Origin: Cacajao melanocephalus
Taxonomy: Eukaryota > Chordata > Mammalia > Primates > Pitheciidae
Assembly (NCBI GenBank): GCA_963573385.1
Contig: CAUYLG010062850.1
Location: 33,800 to 97,799 of the forward strand
DNA: 64,000 nt
Direction: 5' to 3'
The notes beneath the pieces are model-generated. The model saw only the letters and a program-made list of their open reading frames with translations. It was not told the DNA's origin and searched no databases. Below, one piece after another: positions 1 to 13,029 of the stretch; position 1 is the stretch's first letter, and each line of letters opens with the position of its first letter. The position numbers and the translations under genes were made by a program.

Positions 1-885
1 TTTTGATGAACAAGTCAACAGAGTAATAACATCACCATGGGCACTGATATTCCATCATATTCACAGATAAGGGAATTATGTAAGGTGTGTACACCAACCA
101 GAAGGTGAGAATTCTTGAGACTGCCTTAGAATTCTGCCTCCCACAGACCATCTTAGCAGCAACATTCTCTGTGGGATAGGCAGAAGTCTTTGCTGGGATG
201 GCATCACAGTGCAGTTCTCTCTGCTCATTCCTATTGTTACCAAACAATCAATGGGCTCACTTCCCAAGTGAGCCAATTTTATGTGCCAGTATAAAAGCCA
301 ATACCATGCACTGGATTTTGAGAAAAGAAAGGCCTTATTTAGAGCCAACTGTCAAGGAGACAGGAGGAAACACTCAAATTTGTCTTCCTGAGCTGGGGAC
401 TGGATCAGGCTTTATAAACACAGGATAATGAGCCATGATCGGACTGAGTCTTTCAATGAAGTGCCGCCAGGGAGGCATGATCTGACTGGATCCTGCCAAA
501 GGGTGACAGCAGGGCTCCATCTGATTGGATTCTGTATCCTGCCATTCAGGATCTGCTTCTTAATTCAGTCCCTGCTCCCTCTCTCAGTTTGAGACTTACA
601 CTCCACACATGGTTGAATCCTTGGTTAATCTGGGCATGCTCAGGTTATGTGACCTTCAATCTGAGGGTTCCTGGTAACTGAAAACAACTCACAACTTTGT
701 TACATAAAAATGAAACCAGATTGATCTGGTGCAGTTACACTATTTCCTTTGTTCCCTACTGTTGTTGATCCCTAGAGCAATTGCCCATAAACTTTCTGCA
801 CATAAATCTTGGCCTGTGAGTCTGTTTCCCAAGGAACTAGGAGTGGTACTGTTGTACCACTGAGCTAGAGGGCATGGAAGACCGG
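1..885. other. Intergenic, no supported feature
   Basis: Unique-looking sequence with only short chance frames. I see no repeat family or RNA gene here. Confidence 0.6.
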
Positions 886-896
886 CCAGTAACATT

Positions 897-1205
897 TTAT
901 TTATTTTTATTTATTTATTTTTTGAGACAGAGTTTTGCTCTTATTGCCCAGGCTGGAGTGCAACGGCGCCATTTCAGCTTGCTTCAACCTCCGCCTCCCA
1001 GTTCAAGTGATTCTCCTGCCTCAGCCTCCCGAATAGCTGGGATTACAGTCATTCACCACTACACCCAGCTAATTTTTGTGTATTTAGTAGAGATGGGGTT
1101 TCACCATGTTGGCCAGACTGGTCTTGAACTCCTGAGCTCAGATGATCCACTGGCCTTGGACTCCCAAAGTGCTGGGATTACAGGCGTGAGCCACTGTGCC
1201 TGGCC
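897..1205 (-). repeat. Alu (antisense)
   Basis: Full-length Alu on the minus strand, seen as a T-rich start, GAGACAGAG, and the end GTGAGCCACTGTGCCTGGCC. It is flanked by a near-perfect target-site duplication, CCAGTAACATTT (from 886) and CCAGTGACATTT (1,209-1,220). Confidence 0.95.
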
Positions 1206-1589
1206 CAACCAGTGACATTTAAAAAATCTGGGCACAAGTTATACTTGGGACCCTACTTAAAAAGAAGTTGATAGAACTGTGTGGAGTAATCCCTAGGGAA
1301 CCAAGTCAGGAGTACTATGTAAATGATCATTGGCAACCAGATCACTCAATGGTCTTCCTCTGGATTCTGTTTGCTGTCAAACTTGATCCTTCTTTATTAT
1401 CACCATCACCGCCATCATTGTCATCACCATGACATCATAGTTACCTTACATTGAAAGCTCACTGTGTTCCAGAGAGCGTGCAAAACATCTTATCTACCGT
1501 CTGATAAGTCATTAGAGCAGAGTAGTTAAGGGTACCAGGAGTTAGACTATCTCATGTTGAATACCATCTTCTCCATTTAATAGCAATAT

Positions 1590-1910
1590 GGCTTCAACTG
1601 GGTAAATTTTCTGAGCCTCAGCTTCCTCATCTATAAAATAGGGATGGTATTTGTTTGATAAAATAACCCTTCGTGTATAACTCTTAATATAGTGCTTGGT
1701 ACAGAGCAAGCATTCCATAAATGTTAGCAATTTTTTAGTCTCATGGAAGTCTTATGACAGCTGTGCAAGAGGATTTATAGCTGAGTAAGCTGAGGTTCAG
1801 AGAGGTTAAGCAACTTCCCAGAATCTAACAAACAACTAAAGAGTGCCAGAGGAAGATTTCAACCAAGTTCCTTCTGAGCATGAAGTGTTAGCCCTTAACC
1901 ATTATTCTGT
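1590..1910. repeat. Two MIR-like fragments in opposite orientation
   Basis: 1,600-1,725 carries GAGCCTCAGCTTCCTCATC (sense). 1,780-1,900 carries TGAGGTTCAGAGAGGTTAAGC (antisense). Confidence 0.7.
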
Positions 1911-2512
1911 CTTGTTTCACCATCATGGGGATGCACAGGGGTGACAACACTGCCTTAAGCAGAACACAGAAAGAAAAACTAAAAACATACAAACACAGAG
2001 TCAGAAAATCTCTGAAAAGGGAATGCTCATGAGAGGGATTCCTACTGTTTCTCTTGCAGGATGTCAAGCTTTAGAGCCTAAACCTGTGTGCTGGTTTGTG
2101 GCTTCCTAAGTGGGGTAGTGGAAGTCAAAGTCTTTCTTCTTAAAAAAGATAAGCTCAGCAATAGCCCCTCATGAAAATGTGATTACAGGTCCATGATCCC
2201 CCATCCAGAAGTTCTGAAATTCATTCAGACAGCTCTGGAAACCAACAGTTTTTTCATAATTCATTTGGTGGCAAAACCCGACTTGACCTGAATTAATGTA
2301 AGCTCATCATTGTCTCGTTGCCTCCCTTGGGATGAATTGTCATATATTGCTGCAGAAATGCTCATGTGATGATTTGCTGGGGGACTGGCCCAGACTCCAC
2401 TGAGCTGTCAGAAACTATGTTACCTTTCTAAACTCTGAAAAATTCCGAATTCTAGAACACATCTGGCCCTCCAGATATTTCAGATGAGGGCTTGAGGATC
2501 TTTTTCTATTCT

Positions 2513-2817
2513 TTTTTCTTTTTTTTTTTTGAGACAGGATCTTGCTGTGTCATCCAGGCTGGAGTAATGAGCCATGCAGTGGCATGATCACAGCTCACTG
2601 AAGCCTTGAACTCCTGGTCTCAAGAGATCCTCCCACCTCAGCCTCCTGAGTAGCTGGAACTACAGACTGCCATGTCCAGCTAATTCTTTTATTTTTTGTG
2701 GAGACAAGGTCTCACTATGTTGCCCAGGTTGGTCTGGTACTTCTTGGCCTCAAGGGATCCTTCTGCCTTGGCCTCCCAAAATGCTGGGATTATAGGCATG
2801 AGCTACCACACCTGGCC
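2513..2817 (-). repeat. Alu (antisense)
   Basis: T run followed by GAGACAGGATCTTGCTGTG and ending in GAGCTACCACACCTGGCC. The divergence suggests an older AluJ-like copy. Confidence 0.93.
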
Positions 2818-3878
2818 TTTTATTATTATTTTTGACCATTTTTACTAAGGACCAGAGCAAAGTATACAAACCCACCAGATTTTATTCAAGAGTGACCTTT
2901 ATTTAAATAACCTTTATCTGAGAGCTTTTCAGAAGCTCCCTTGTTCACTGAGAAGTAAGAATAACAAGCCCGAGGCCATCCATACCTGTCCAGCTCTAAC
3001 TGAAGGTGGGCCCAGGGGTTCTTGGTGGCCACTGCCCAATCCATTTCCTGGAATTATGGGTTTTGACTCTGCACTGTAGAACATTCCTGCCCAGTGCTCA
3101 TGCCCCAGAATGCTGAGCCTGTGTGTCTCTGTGATAACGGTAGCATGTAGGACTAAGAAGGTTGAAGGTGAGAATAGGAGAGAACACTGGGGCTATGGCT
3201 AAAAGAGCAGAAGAGAAACAGGAATTACGCTCTTTCAGTTCCTTTCCTGAAACCCCTGAAAACAGAAATTACTTTTGTTCACAGTATTTTCAACATAATG
3301 CAAAAGCACAAACTTTATATATTCTGAATGCATAAATTCCACATTGTCTTCTCTTCCTTCTTTACTATTTAAATGAAATAAAATACTCAATGAGATATAG
3401 GCCTGGTCATATTTAAAATGACAAGTTCAGAGTTGCAAAGGAACGGTACCTCTGAATAACTGGCCTGTTTTTCAGTATTTCTGAGAAGCTATTCTAACAT
3501 TGCAAACCCCATTCAACCACTTTGATGTGGAGCCGAATAGGTGAGCATCATTTTACCACCATTTGTTTAGCTGTACCTTGGCAAATGTCAAGTTCAAGTC
3601 TGGATATTTGGACTGTGGGGGGCAAAATGAGGTCAGAAGCCTCCCGATGGGTTTTCTGTCTGGCTGACAGCACCTTACGGACCTTCGCTCAGCTCATAGG
3701 TAAGGTTGACGTGTGACTCCTGGAGAAACATCGGATGAATAAGGATTCTGTCTGCTTTCTTCTTTTGGAGATAAATATCAGAGATCAGCTGATGCAGAAG
3801 ATCCTCACCACAACTCCAGCTCCAGAGCTTAACCTAAGAGCAAACTCAGTGAAGACTTGGAGCATTTAAAGTGAAAAC

Positions 3879-4310
<432 letters not shown>

Positions 4311-4449
4311 TCAATTCTGTTACATTGGTGGGAAGCAGAGAGAAATCAAAACAAAATCAGTCTCTTTTGAATTTAATTTGATTTCACAAACAAATTGCGT
4401 ACCTCTTTGGCTTGGTACTAGGGATGCGCGGACTAGGAATCACAGTCAA

Positions 4450-6780
4450 GTCAAAGGAAGAGAACGCTCACTCTCAAAAATAAGAAGTCGCACAAGATGT
4501 TACAAGAGCACATGGGAGAGGCATTCCACTTAGCCTTGTTGGAGTGAGGATCAGGGAAGGCTTCCTGGAGGAGATGGCAGCGTATACTTAGCCCTGAAAA
4601 CTGAACGTAGTTACTCAGGCAAAGGGGATGAGAAGAGGATGAAGATAGTGTATGCAGAGAACAGTTTACACAAAGGCTCTGAGGAACCTTTGGTTTGGAT
4701 GATACAGCATATAATTTATTTTTAAATGCTTCAGCATCGACTGAGAGATGTGTGTTCATTTTAAACAACACCTTAGGAGTGATTTGCTAACATGTGAAGT
4801 ACCCTGATCAGGGATTCACACTCCAGAGTGTTTCATTAGCTTTGAAAGGCTCCCACACTCTAGAGGAGCTTCTGCAAGAGCTTTGGCAATCTTTATCTTC
4901 CTTCAGCACCAGGGCGTCTATTCATTTGTATAGTGGGTTTGGAAATCATTTTTCATTGATGAAATGAGTTGTTCACAAGATATATGAATGGCTAAGAATA
5001 TGATAAGGGCCTTCTATGCTTGTGTGCACAGAGTGTAAGAATTTTTCAAGCTCAACAGCTTACACCCTTCATAACGTCCCATCAAGCCTAAGACTCCATC
5101 TGGTCTTATGCCACACACTCACGTAACAGATGATTCTATGCTGTCTGGCCTGAATCTGACTAGTAGCCCACCTGAATTCTGTGACTAGAATATTTTCTCG
5201 TGCAAGATGTGTGTCATACAGAGAGCAAAGATCTCATCAAGCTTAGACAAATACTTTCGGGTTATTATAGGGCCTGCTTATTAGTAAATGTTTGTATATA
5301 TAGCAGAATTTGGTCTGGGTCTTGCTTTCAGGGCAACCTACCCATACCCCCTGGTTGGGCAGCCATAGTAGAGGGGATCCTAATCCTCATCCCCTTTTAA
5401 CTAAGGGAGGCCATAGATACCTTTCAAAAAGAGCCTAAGAATTATGAGCAGCCAAATTGGCTGCAGTCTGTTTTCCGCAGCATGGCTCCTTGGTTTGTTT
5501 TTAACAGTGCTAGCCGTCCTTTCCCGCCACTCCAGGGAGGGAGTTATCCAAGGTGGCTCAATTCAACTGGGCAGCAGGAAGGAGCAGAATCCCATGGAAA
5601 GGTGCCCAAGTTCTACCAGGAAGACAATTACCAGTTCTGACAAATCTGGGTAATGCAAGGACAAAAAAAAAAAAAAAAAAGACTGCTTGGTGACTGGGAG
5701 AGCTGAGAGAAGGATGGAAAGGGGTATGAGGCCCTGGTTAGGATGAGTGGGTCAGGACTGAGGCTGTGAATAGCAGGTGATTGCCACAGCACACCTTCAT
5801 CATGATGCCAGAACACAGCATGCTGGCTTCAAGGAGCCACTCCCAGCTGGACAGCAGCCAGCTACCCATGGCCAAGCTTATTACCTATTGCTCCTCCAGC
5901 ACCTCCTGAAATCTGTCCTGCCTCTATGTCTTCTATTCAGCTAATGGCACCACCTTCTACATAGGAATCACCCTGGGTACCTCCAATGTCACCTCCCCAA
6001 TTTTAATCAATCACCAAGTCTAAAAACTTCTATCAACAAAATATCTCTTGACTCCATCCTAACTGACTTACAACCAACTGCCTTGGTTCCGGGCCTGTCA
6101 TCTCTCCTGTGGGCTGCAGTCCACACTACAGGATCCTCCTTGCTGGTCTTCATGCCTCTATCCCATGTCTCAGCTGCCTTTCTAAAGGACAGATTAAAAC
6201 CCTGTGGAGACACCACCATTGTCCCCAGTACATCAAATTCTAGAGCATAGGTTGTTAGAACTGTTTAGATTGCAATGGAGTTAGAGACCTAACGAGGACT
6301 AGCTTGAGTGAAAAGAGGAAATTGATTGGTTTACCTAACTGAATTATAAGAAATACAAGGGTTGTGCCTCAGGGACTGGAATCAAGGACTCAAATATCAT
6401 TGGAATTCTTCCTGTGTGTTCTGTCAGTGTTGTCTTCTCCATGCACCTGGATCATAACCTGTGGCAACTTGGGCCTCACAAATGCTCAGTTGCACCCATC
6501 TTTTTTAAGTTCCAGTTTGAAAAATCCCAGGGAGGGCCTCCTATTAGTCTGGTTGGTATAATGGACCCATCTCTAGTCTAAGGAATATGCCTGGGATGGG
6601 GTCACCATGACTGACTCTATGTGCCCCTGGACAGGGGCCAGAGCATGATACATCATTAAAATTGATGACAATGGAGGCACTTAGATAACCCACCCAAGTT
6701 CTGGCCATGAAAACATAGCCAAATAATTTTCTCCCTGGTCAGCTAATCTCTAGCAATAAGACACAGGAGTTAAGCCCTTA
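4450..6780. other. Intergenic, no gene recognised
   Basis: Contains an L2-like stretch near 4,540-4,700 (AGGGAAGGCTTCCTGGAGGAG) and an 18-A tract at 5,663-5,680. The rest is unclassified. Short frames at 5,200-5,653 and 6,364-6,561 have no family signature. Confidence 0.5.
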
Positions 6781-6930
6781 GGCTCTGGAGTTAGAAGTGT
6801 GTGGGTTCAAATTCCAGTTCTCCCAATTATTAGTTGTGTGACCTTGGACAGTGAGCCTCAGTTTCCTGATCTGTAAAATGGGAAGGGAAGCAGAATGATA
6901 CTGTGTGAAAATTGAAGAAGGCAGGGCATT
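6780..6930 (+). repeat. MIR (sense)
   Basis: GTGTGTGGGTTCAAATTCC, GTGTGACCTTGGACAGTGAGCC and TTTCCTGATCTGTAAAATGGG. Confidence 0.88.
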
Positions 6931-8390
6931 GAGAGCACTTAGAACACAGCCTGGCTCTCGGTGTGCTCTTGTCAGCTCCTCCTGCTCCCAGCAGCCCTGG
7001 CATGAGTGGGCAGCCTTCCGAAGGCAGCAGGGCCTCAGGCTACTGCCTGCTGCCAGCAGAATGAGATCAGGGTTAATCAGAGGAACAGACTGACCTGATT
7101 CCTAGCACTCCAGTGAAGTGACCCATCTGACACCTTGGAGAAGATAGTTCCAGGAAGAGGAGTTGCTTGGCACATGACATTCTCCATAAGGAAAGGCCAA
7201 GGGGTCCTTTCAGGTCTTTTCAGAGTACTTTTGTCTCCTTGCCAGAGGAGAACAACATCTGGGAGGAAGTACTTCTTTAGCTTCACGCTTATATTGCCGC
7301 CAGCCTTGTGGGTCATAGCCTGGAATCATCTCTTTATTAAATAATAATTAAGAGGCCCCTGCAAGAGGAATCTGGGTCTAATTACCTGACTCATTAAGCT
7401 ACCCAGTTGAAAACTGGGAGGCTATTTTGCTCCTGTGGCCCCACTCTAAAGCAATTTTCACATTTCTGGAAGCAGTAAGTGGAGTTTCACTTTCGTGAGG
7501 GGCTCAGAATCAAGGTTCTGTGTTTAAATAGACACATCACTCAAGAAGGCTCCCACCAAGCACCCCACTCAAAGGGTGAGTCCTGCCATTTCCCGTTCTA
7601 CAAGATCTAAATTGGTCTTGGAACGGAGAATACAAGGAAGGGCCGAGGGACCAGCTGGGCAAAGAATCAGCTCATTAGTAGCCTCTACGGAGGTGTTGAA
7701 ATTGAGCAAGTTAAAAGCATATTAGTTTAAATGAGACTTTTCACAAACAAGAGGAAGTGTTTAGGTGGGAAGCAAACGTAATCATTTTGTGACAGGGCAT
7801 AATTTGATAATTAATGGGGAAGTTGTCAGTATAATCTTGAGAAAGCCCCAGGAAGTGAAGAAATCTGTCTTTATTAAGGGAAACTCAGGAGAAAAGGTTA
7901 TTGGAATGCAAGCAATTCACCAGCAAGGTCCTGGTAGCAAGTCCTTATTAGATGTGTGTGTTGGGACTGTCTTTCTGCCACATCTGTGTGTGACTCTTTG
8001 TCTTGATTCACCAGGCCCACTACCTCTCCTAATGGGAATGTAGAGAACAGAGAACACTGAAGGCAAGGCGGCTGTGAAGCAAATCCAGGCTTCTTTCTTC
8101 TGTGCAGAAGGGCTGGCCAGCATCTGCTATGCTCAACAGGAAAGCAGGGAGAGACAAGCCTAACTGGCTCCCTGGGGCCAGCCAGGTTTTGATGCCCTAA
8201 AGCCTGTGCAGCCAGGGTGCAGTTTCCCAGCGTTCAGTTTCCCGTGTGCGTCCATGGAATGTGCAAGCCCACGGAAGAGAAACTCCATGGAAGCACACTC
8301 CTAGCATCCCCCAGGGAAAAGAGGCTGGGCAGACTCCTACCTGGCCAGAACAGGAGTCCAAGAGAAAAGCCCCACAAAGGTGCCTATGCA
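6930..8390. other. Intergenic unique block, AT-rich, possible regulatory DNA
   Basis: No repeats recognised. Between 7,320 and 7,830 several TAATTA/ATTAA cores occur (AAATAATAATTAAGAGG, GTCTAATTACCTGAC, TTGATAATTAATGGGG), a composition often seen in conserved non-coding elements. Conservation cannot be judged here. Confidence 0.35.
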
Positions 8391-8620
8391 CAGTGATTAA
8401 GGCAGGGGCTCTGGAGCCAGAATGCCTGGGCTCAGCTCTCCATTTGGCCACAGTTTCTCTTGACATAGGGTGGGCTATTCAAGGTCTCTGAGCTACAATT
8501 TCCTGGTGCCTATCTTATAGGGCCAAGGATGGAAAGAGTAATTCTATGTAAAGGACCCACAGCAATGCCTGGTACTGAAGGTCTGCTCAACAGGTGTTAT
8601 TAGTATTTGCTGTAACTACT
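8390..8620 (+). repeat. MIR (sense)
   Basis: GGGGCTCTGGAGCCAGAATG, CTGGGCTCAGCTC and GCAATGCCTGGTACTGAAGG fit a full MIR. Confidence 0.8.
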
Positions 8621-8634
8621 TGCTATGTGGGCAT

Positions 8635-8825
8635 CTGAGCACTGGAAATGGAGCCATTCTTGATTGATACGTGCTGGAGGTGTAAAATGCACACAGAATT
8701 CAGACTTTGTACAAGAAAGAGAATATAAAATATCTCAATGGTAATTTTTATATTGATTACATATTGAAATGATAGTGTTTTTAATATATTAAGTTAAATA
8801 AACACATGTTATCAAAATTAGTATT
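8635..8825. repeat. Medium-reiterated interspersed repeat, class uncertain
   Basis: AT-rich segment (GAGCACTGG..., AAAATGCACACAGAATTC, TATTGATTACATATTGAAATGA) that is the reverse complement of a repeat also present at 53,556-53,825. I recognise the family as a common human repeat but cannot name it with certainty. Confidence 0.55.
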
Positions 8826-8839
8826 GCCTGCTCTTCTTT

Positions 8840-9240
8840 CTTTTCTTATTATAGTAAAAGGCACATAACATAAAATTTACCCTCTTAACCACTTGTAAGT
8901 GTACAGTTCAGTAGTGTTGAGTATATTCACATGGTGGTGAACAGATCTCCAGAACTTCATCTTGCAACTCTGGAACTCTATACCCATTAAACAACTCCCC
9001 ATATGCCCCTTTCTTCAGTTCTGGCAACCAACATTCCACTTTTTATTTCTGAGAATTTAGATATTTTAGATACCTCATATAAGTGGAATCATACAGTATT
9101 TGTCTTTTGTGACTGACTCGTTTTGCTTAACAAAATGTCCTCAAGCTTCGACCATGTCACATCATGTGATAGGATTTACTTCCTTTTTGAGGCTGAGTAA
9201 TATTCCATCCTTTATTTTTTTAATGTGGCTATTAGAAAAT
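8840..9240 (-). repeat. L1 3' fragment (antisense, L1M-like)
   Basis: Contains the reverse complement of the L1 ORF2 end and 3' UTR: TAAAATTTACCCTCTTAACC, CAGTAGTGTTGAGTATATTC, AGTGGAATCATACAGTATTTG and GGCTGAGTAATATTCCAT. It lies about 270 bp left of the keratin pseudogene. No coding capacity. Confidence 0.88.
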
Positions 9241-9513
9241 GTAAAATATGTTTGTGGTTCCTATTATATTTCTACTAGATAGTGCTAGTCTAGAACTAAT
9301 AGTTCTCAACCCCATCAGTACCAACTCCTCCTTATCACAATGAATTTGTAACACTCTCTTCACTCCTCTGAAATAAACTGTATAGATAAAATAACTCATA
9401 TGCGCACATAATATTGTTTTCAAAAAACAATATAATGGCCTAACTGTAAGTATAAAGAATAAGGGAAAGGAAAGGAACCAATGGAGAAAAGTATATTTTA
9501 ATTTACTGTTACA

Positions 9514-10388
9514 GCTGCGGCTGGCGATCTCGTACTGCACCTTGACCTCAGCGATGATGCTGTCCACGTCCAGGTAGCGGCTGTCATCCATGGACGGCAC
9601 CACAGACACGTCTGAGATCTGAGACTGGAGCTTCCGGGTCTCCTCTTCATACAGCTGCCTGTGGAAGTGGATCTCATCAGTCAGCCCTTTAGGCGAAACT
9701 CCAGCTCTACCTTGTTCATGTAAGCTTTATCCACATCCTTCCTGATGAGGACAAATTCATTCTCCATCTCTGTACATTCATCCATCTCATCCTCATACTT
9801 GTTCTTGACGTCCTCCACCAGCCCCTGCATGTTGCCAGGCTCCAACTCCAGCTTCAGCTTCTCCTGGCCCAGAGTCTCCAGCTGCCGCCTAAGGTTGTTG
9901 CTGTAGCTCTTGAACATGTTGTCCATGCTGCTCCGAGCCATCTTCTGCTGCTGCAGGAGGCTCCACTTGGTCTCCAGTATCTTGTTCTGCTGCTCCAGGA
10001 ACTGTACCTTGTCTATGAAGGAGGCAAATTTGTTGTTGAGGGTCTTGACCTATTCCTCCTGGGTGCGCACAGCCTGGATGTTGGGGTCTACCTCCAGGTT
10101 AAGGGGGCTCAGCAGGCTCTGGTTGACCATGATGGGGGTGATGCCTCCCATGCCACTGGCCCCACCATAGCCTCTGCCCAAGCCATCGCAGAAGCTGCTG
10201 CTGCCAACTCAGGAGAAGCTCGAGGAGCTGATGCAGGCATCAGGCCCACTCCTGTAGCAGTGGCTGCTAAAAGCCCGGGGACCAGAGGTGAACACCTTTT
10301 AGGACGTCTGGGTCACCCTGATGGATGTGGTGGAGGCAGGAGTGGAGGCAGGCGGGCTGAAGCAGGTGGAGATTCCAGAAGGAGCAGA
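9514..10388 (-). pseudogene. KRT8 processed pseudogene, inverted 5' part
   Basis: On the minus strand this encodes a broken keratin-8 head, coil 1 and part of coil 2. It begins near 10,388 with sequence like the KRT8 5' UTR and then SIRVTQ, but the start codon is ACA (10,328-10,326). In-frame stops occur at 10,301-10,299 (TAA, just after SIRVTQTS) and 10,052-10,050 (TAG in place of Lys in the RTQEKEQ region). Recognisable blocks include [55 protein letters not shown] and [12 protein letters not shown]. Similarity stops abruptly at 9,514, after the RS of ANRS. No introns are present, so it derives from mRNA. The remaining 3' half follows in the opposite orientation from about 10,389. Which numbered KRT8 pseudogene this is I cannot say. 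Confidence 0.95.
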
Positions 10389-11179
10389 GGAGGAGCTGCA
10401 GACGCTGGCTGGGAAGCATCGGGATGACCTGCACGTACAAAGACAGAGATCTCCAAGATGAACTGGAATATCAGCCAGCTCCAGGCTGAGACTGGAGGCC
10501 TCAAAAGCCAGAGGGCATCCCTGGAGGCTACCATCACAGATGCCCAGCAGCATGGGGAGCTGGCCATTAAGGATGCCAATGCCAAGCTGTCTGAGCTGAA
10601 GGCTGCCCTGCAGGGGCCAAGCAGGACATGGCAGCAGCTGCATGAGTACCAGGAGCTGATGAGCATCAAGCTGGCCCTGGACATTGAGATCGCCACCTAC
10701 ACGAAGCCGCTAGAGGGCGAGGAGAGCCACTGGAGTCTGGGATGCAGAACATGAATATCCCTACGAAGACCACCAGTGGCTATGCAGGTGAGCTCTGCCT
10801 ATGAGGGCCTCACAAACCCGGGTCTCAGCTCCGGCCTGGGCTCCAGCTTTGGCTCTGGCGCGGGCTCCAGCTCCTTCAGCCGCACCGGCTCCACCAGGGC
10901 TGTTTTTGTGAAGATCAAGCCCCACGATGGGAAGTTGGTGTCCGAGTCAGAGCCCGGGGAGGGGAGGCCGCTTGCCGGGGAGCACAGGGAACAGGAGACC
11001 CATCTGAGACTCAGCCCTAGCCCTCAGCCCACCCTCGGGGGAGTTTAGTGCCTGGGGACCCCCTTGCCCATGCCTCCAGCTACAAAACAATTCAATTGCT
11101 TTTTTTTGTTTTGTTTTGTTTTTTGTTTTTTGTCCAAAATAAAACTTCAGCTAGCTTTGCAAAAAAAAAAAAAAAAAAA
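10389..11179 (+). pseudogene. KRT8 processed pseudogene, direct 3' part with poly(A) tail
   Basis: On the plus strand this continues keratin 8 from EELQ(S/T)LAGKH through coil 2 ([32 protein letters not shown], the [10 protein letters not shown] rod-end motif) and the Gly/Ser-rich tail (SSFGSGAGSSSFSRT, DGKLVSES). One-base deletions break the frame after GDDL-equivalent sequence near 10,435 and near 10,730, and the rod end reads [11 protein letters not shown]. The 3' UTR, an AATAAA at 11,138-11,143 and a 19-base A tract at 11,161-11,179 are kept. About 12 codons (RAEAES... to KY) are missing between the inverted and direct halves. No functional product is expected. Confidence 0.95.
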
Positions 11180-12362
11180 TTCTGTTAGACGTGAGCACTT
11201 AATACAAAATAATCAGATGTGTCAATGACTATGTAAAATTACCATTAATGGGATAGGTATCAATGCAGAGTAGCAACGCAAATTTTAGGAGTGATGTTGC
11301 CAGAAGAAACATGATTTCCTGAAATGGAACAGCTCAGTCAAATTCCAACAAAACAAAGTACGATTTTCTCTCTATGTAATATGATTATAGTCCTCCGAAA
11401 ATTCATATAAATTTACATGAAGCAAAATATATAGGTATATATGGAACCTATAATTAGGTTATGGGCTCAGAGACTTCAAAATAGATTTTTCACCTAAATG
11501 AATGCCCAAAGGGATATTTACAAATCAGGAGGACCCCAGCGAAATTTTTCACTTTGCAGAGCTAGCCTATGCGTTGCTGAAGATCTGTTTCCCTGTGTCC
11601 CAGTGTATCTATTGAAGGCCTATAGCATCCTTCAACCCCTGGGACAATCAAAAGCATCCCTTCTCTTTTCCCGTGATCTCCCATGGAGGCAGCAGAGCCT
11701 CCTCTGAGAAGCAGTGATACTGAATTGTGAAAATATAGTGTAGTGATCCCAAAGGTTCAGTGTTCAGAAGCTGCTCGGCTTTTCTGCCCGGTGGTCCATC
11801 CATCCACAGTCCCCACCATGGTTTTCAGCAACTCAATGTGAGATGAGCCCTCTGGTCCAGCACTGACCACTCTCCAGCAGACCAGAAGCCTAGATGCTGA
11901 AGTGTCTCCAGAACTTCAAACACAACAGACTCAGCCTTTTTCCCTTTCAACCCATGCCTTTCCTTGACATCCAAGTTTTAATGTCACCAGTGTTTTCTCA
12001 GGACAAGAAATTTACTTTCCTCTCCCTCCAACCCCACCCCTGACCCTCACCTAAGGCAGAATCACCAAAGCTTCCCTGCCCCTCCCTTGGATCTGCAAGT
12101 TTCTCAGTGGTCCCTCATAGCTCTTCCTCACTCTAGTCTGCCACCACCACTCCATCCTGTTTGTTCATCACAGCCTGTGAAAACTGGGAAGCACAAGGTC
12201 AGCATTCAGTTTTTGCAATCAGGCCCAATCTTCCTCTACAGTCCTCCAGAAGTCTCCACCAAGAGCTCTTCCCTCTCAACTGAGTGAGAGGCAGCATAGC
12301 CTAGTGGACAAACTCAGGCTAGGATCAGCAAGAGCTATCCTGTATTGACCTAGCCCTACACA
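11180..12362. other. Intergenic, between keratin pseudogene and MER2
   Basis: AT-rich at first, then a C/T-rich unique stretch; no gene or repeat that I can name apart from a possible MIR piece near 12,285-12,330. Confidence 0.5.
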
Positions 12363-12722
12363 GTCACGTGTTGCTGAATGATGGGATATGTTCTGAGAAA
12401 TGTGTCTTTAGATGATTTTGTCATTGTGTGAAATATCATAGAGAGAACTTACACAAACCTAGGTGGTATGAGCCTACTACACACCCTGGCCACGTGGAAT
12501 AGCCTACGGCTCCTAGGCTAAAAACTTGTACAGCATGTTACCATACTGAATACTATGGGCAACTACAACACAGTGGTGTTTGTATATCTAAGCACACCTA
12601 CACACAGAAAAGGTGCAGTAAATATATGGGATAAAATTTTTTAGTGGTACATCTGCATAGGGCAGCTCCATTATAATCTTTTGGGACCACCATTGTATAT
12701 GTGGTCTGTCATTGACTGAAAT
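12363..12722. mobile_element. MER2-type DNA transposon (Tigger family)
   Basis: The element starts CAGTCACGTGTTGCTGAATGA and ends ...GTCTGTCATTGACTG, giving inverted CAGTCA/TGACTG-type termini. Internal blocks (ATGTTCTGAGAAATG, CACAAACCTAGGTGGTA, CCTAGGCTA, AAAGGTGCAGTAAATA, ATTATAATCTTTTGGGACCACC) match the pogo/Tigger1 ends that make up MER2. It is about 360 bp and non-autonomous, with no transposase. Confidence 0.85.
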
Positions 12723-12730
12723 ATGGGTTT

Positions 12731-13029
12731 CTTTTTTTCTTTACTTTTTTTTTAGAAACAGGGTCTTGCTCTGTCACCCAGGCTGGAGTGGTGTGATCAC
12801 AGCTCACTGCAGCCTTGAACTCCTGGGCTTAAGCCATCTTCCCACCGCAGCCTCCCCAGGTAGCTGGGACGGTTAGGCGTGAGCCACCATGCCTGGCTAA
12901 TTTTTTTCTATAGAGATGAGGTCTTGCTATATTGCCCAGGCTGGTCTCAGACTCCTGGGGCCTCAAGTGAGCCTCCTGCCTCAGCCTCCCAATGCTCTGG
13001 GGTTACAGGCGTGAGCCACTGCGCCTGGC
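12731..13029 (-). repeat. Alu (antisense) inserted at the MER2 right end
   Basis: T-rich start, GTCTTGCTCTGTCACCCAGG, and the end GTGAGCCACTGCGCCTGGC. The target-site duplication is TGAAATATGGGTTT to the left and TGAAACATGGGTTC to the right. Confidence 0.93.

Noticed and set aside
874..1215. 113-aa frame rich in SPASAS and GLELL motifs
   Set aside because: It is translated antisense Alu. The same holds for frames at 3,918-4,298, 12,879-13,082, 17,305-17,559, 27,106-27,498, 31,536-31,748, 48,152-48,463, 52,222-52,611, 58,941-59,438 and 63,403-63,831.
10458..11048. Keratin-like open frames (98 and 90 aa) as a functional gene
   Set aside because: They are fragments of one processed pseudogene with frameshifts, stops, a lost start codon and an inverted 5' half.
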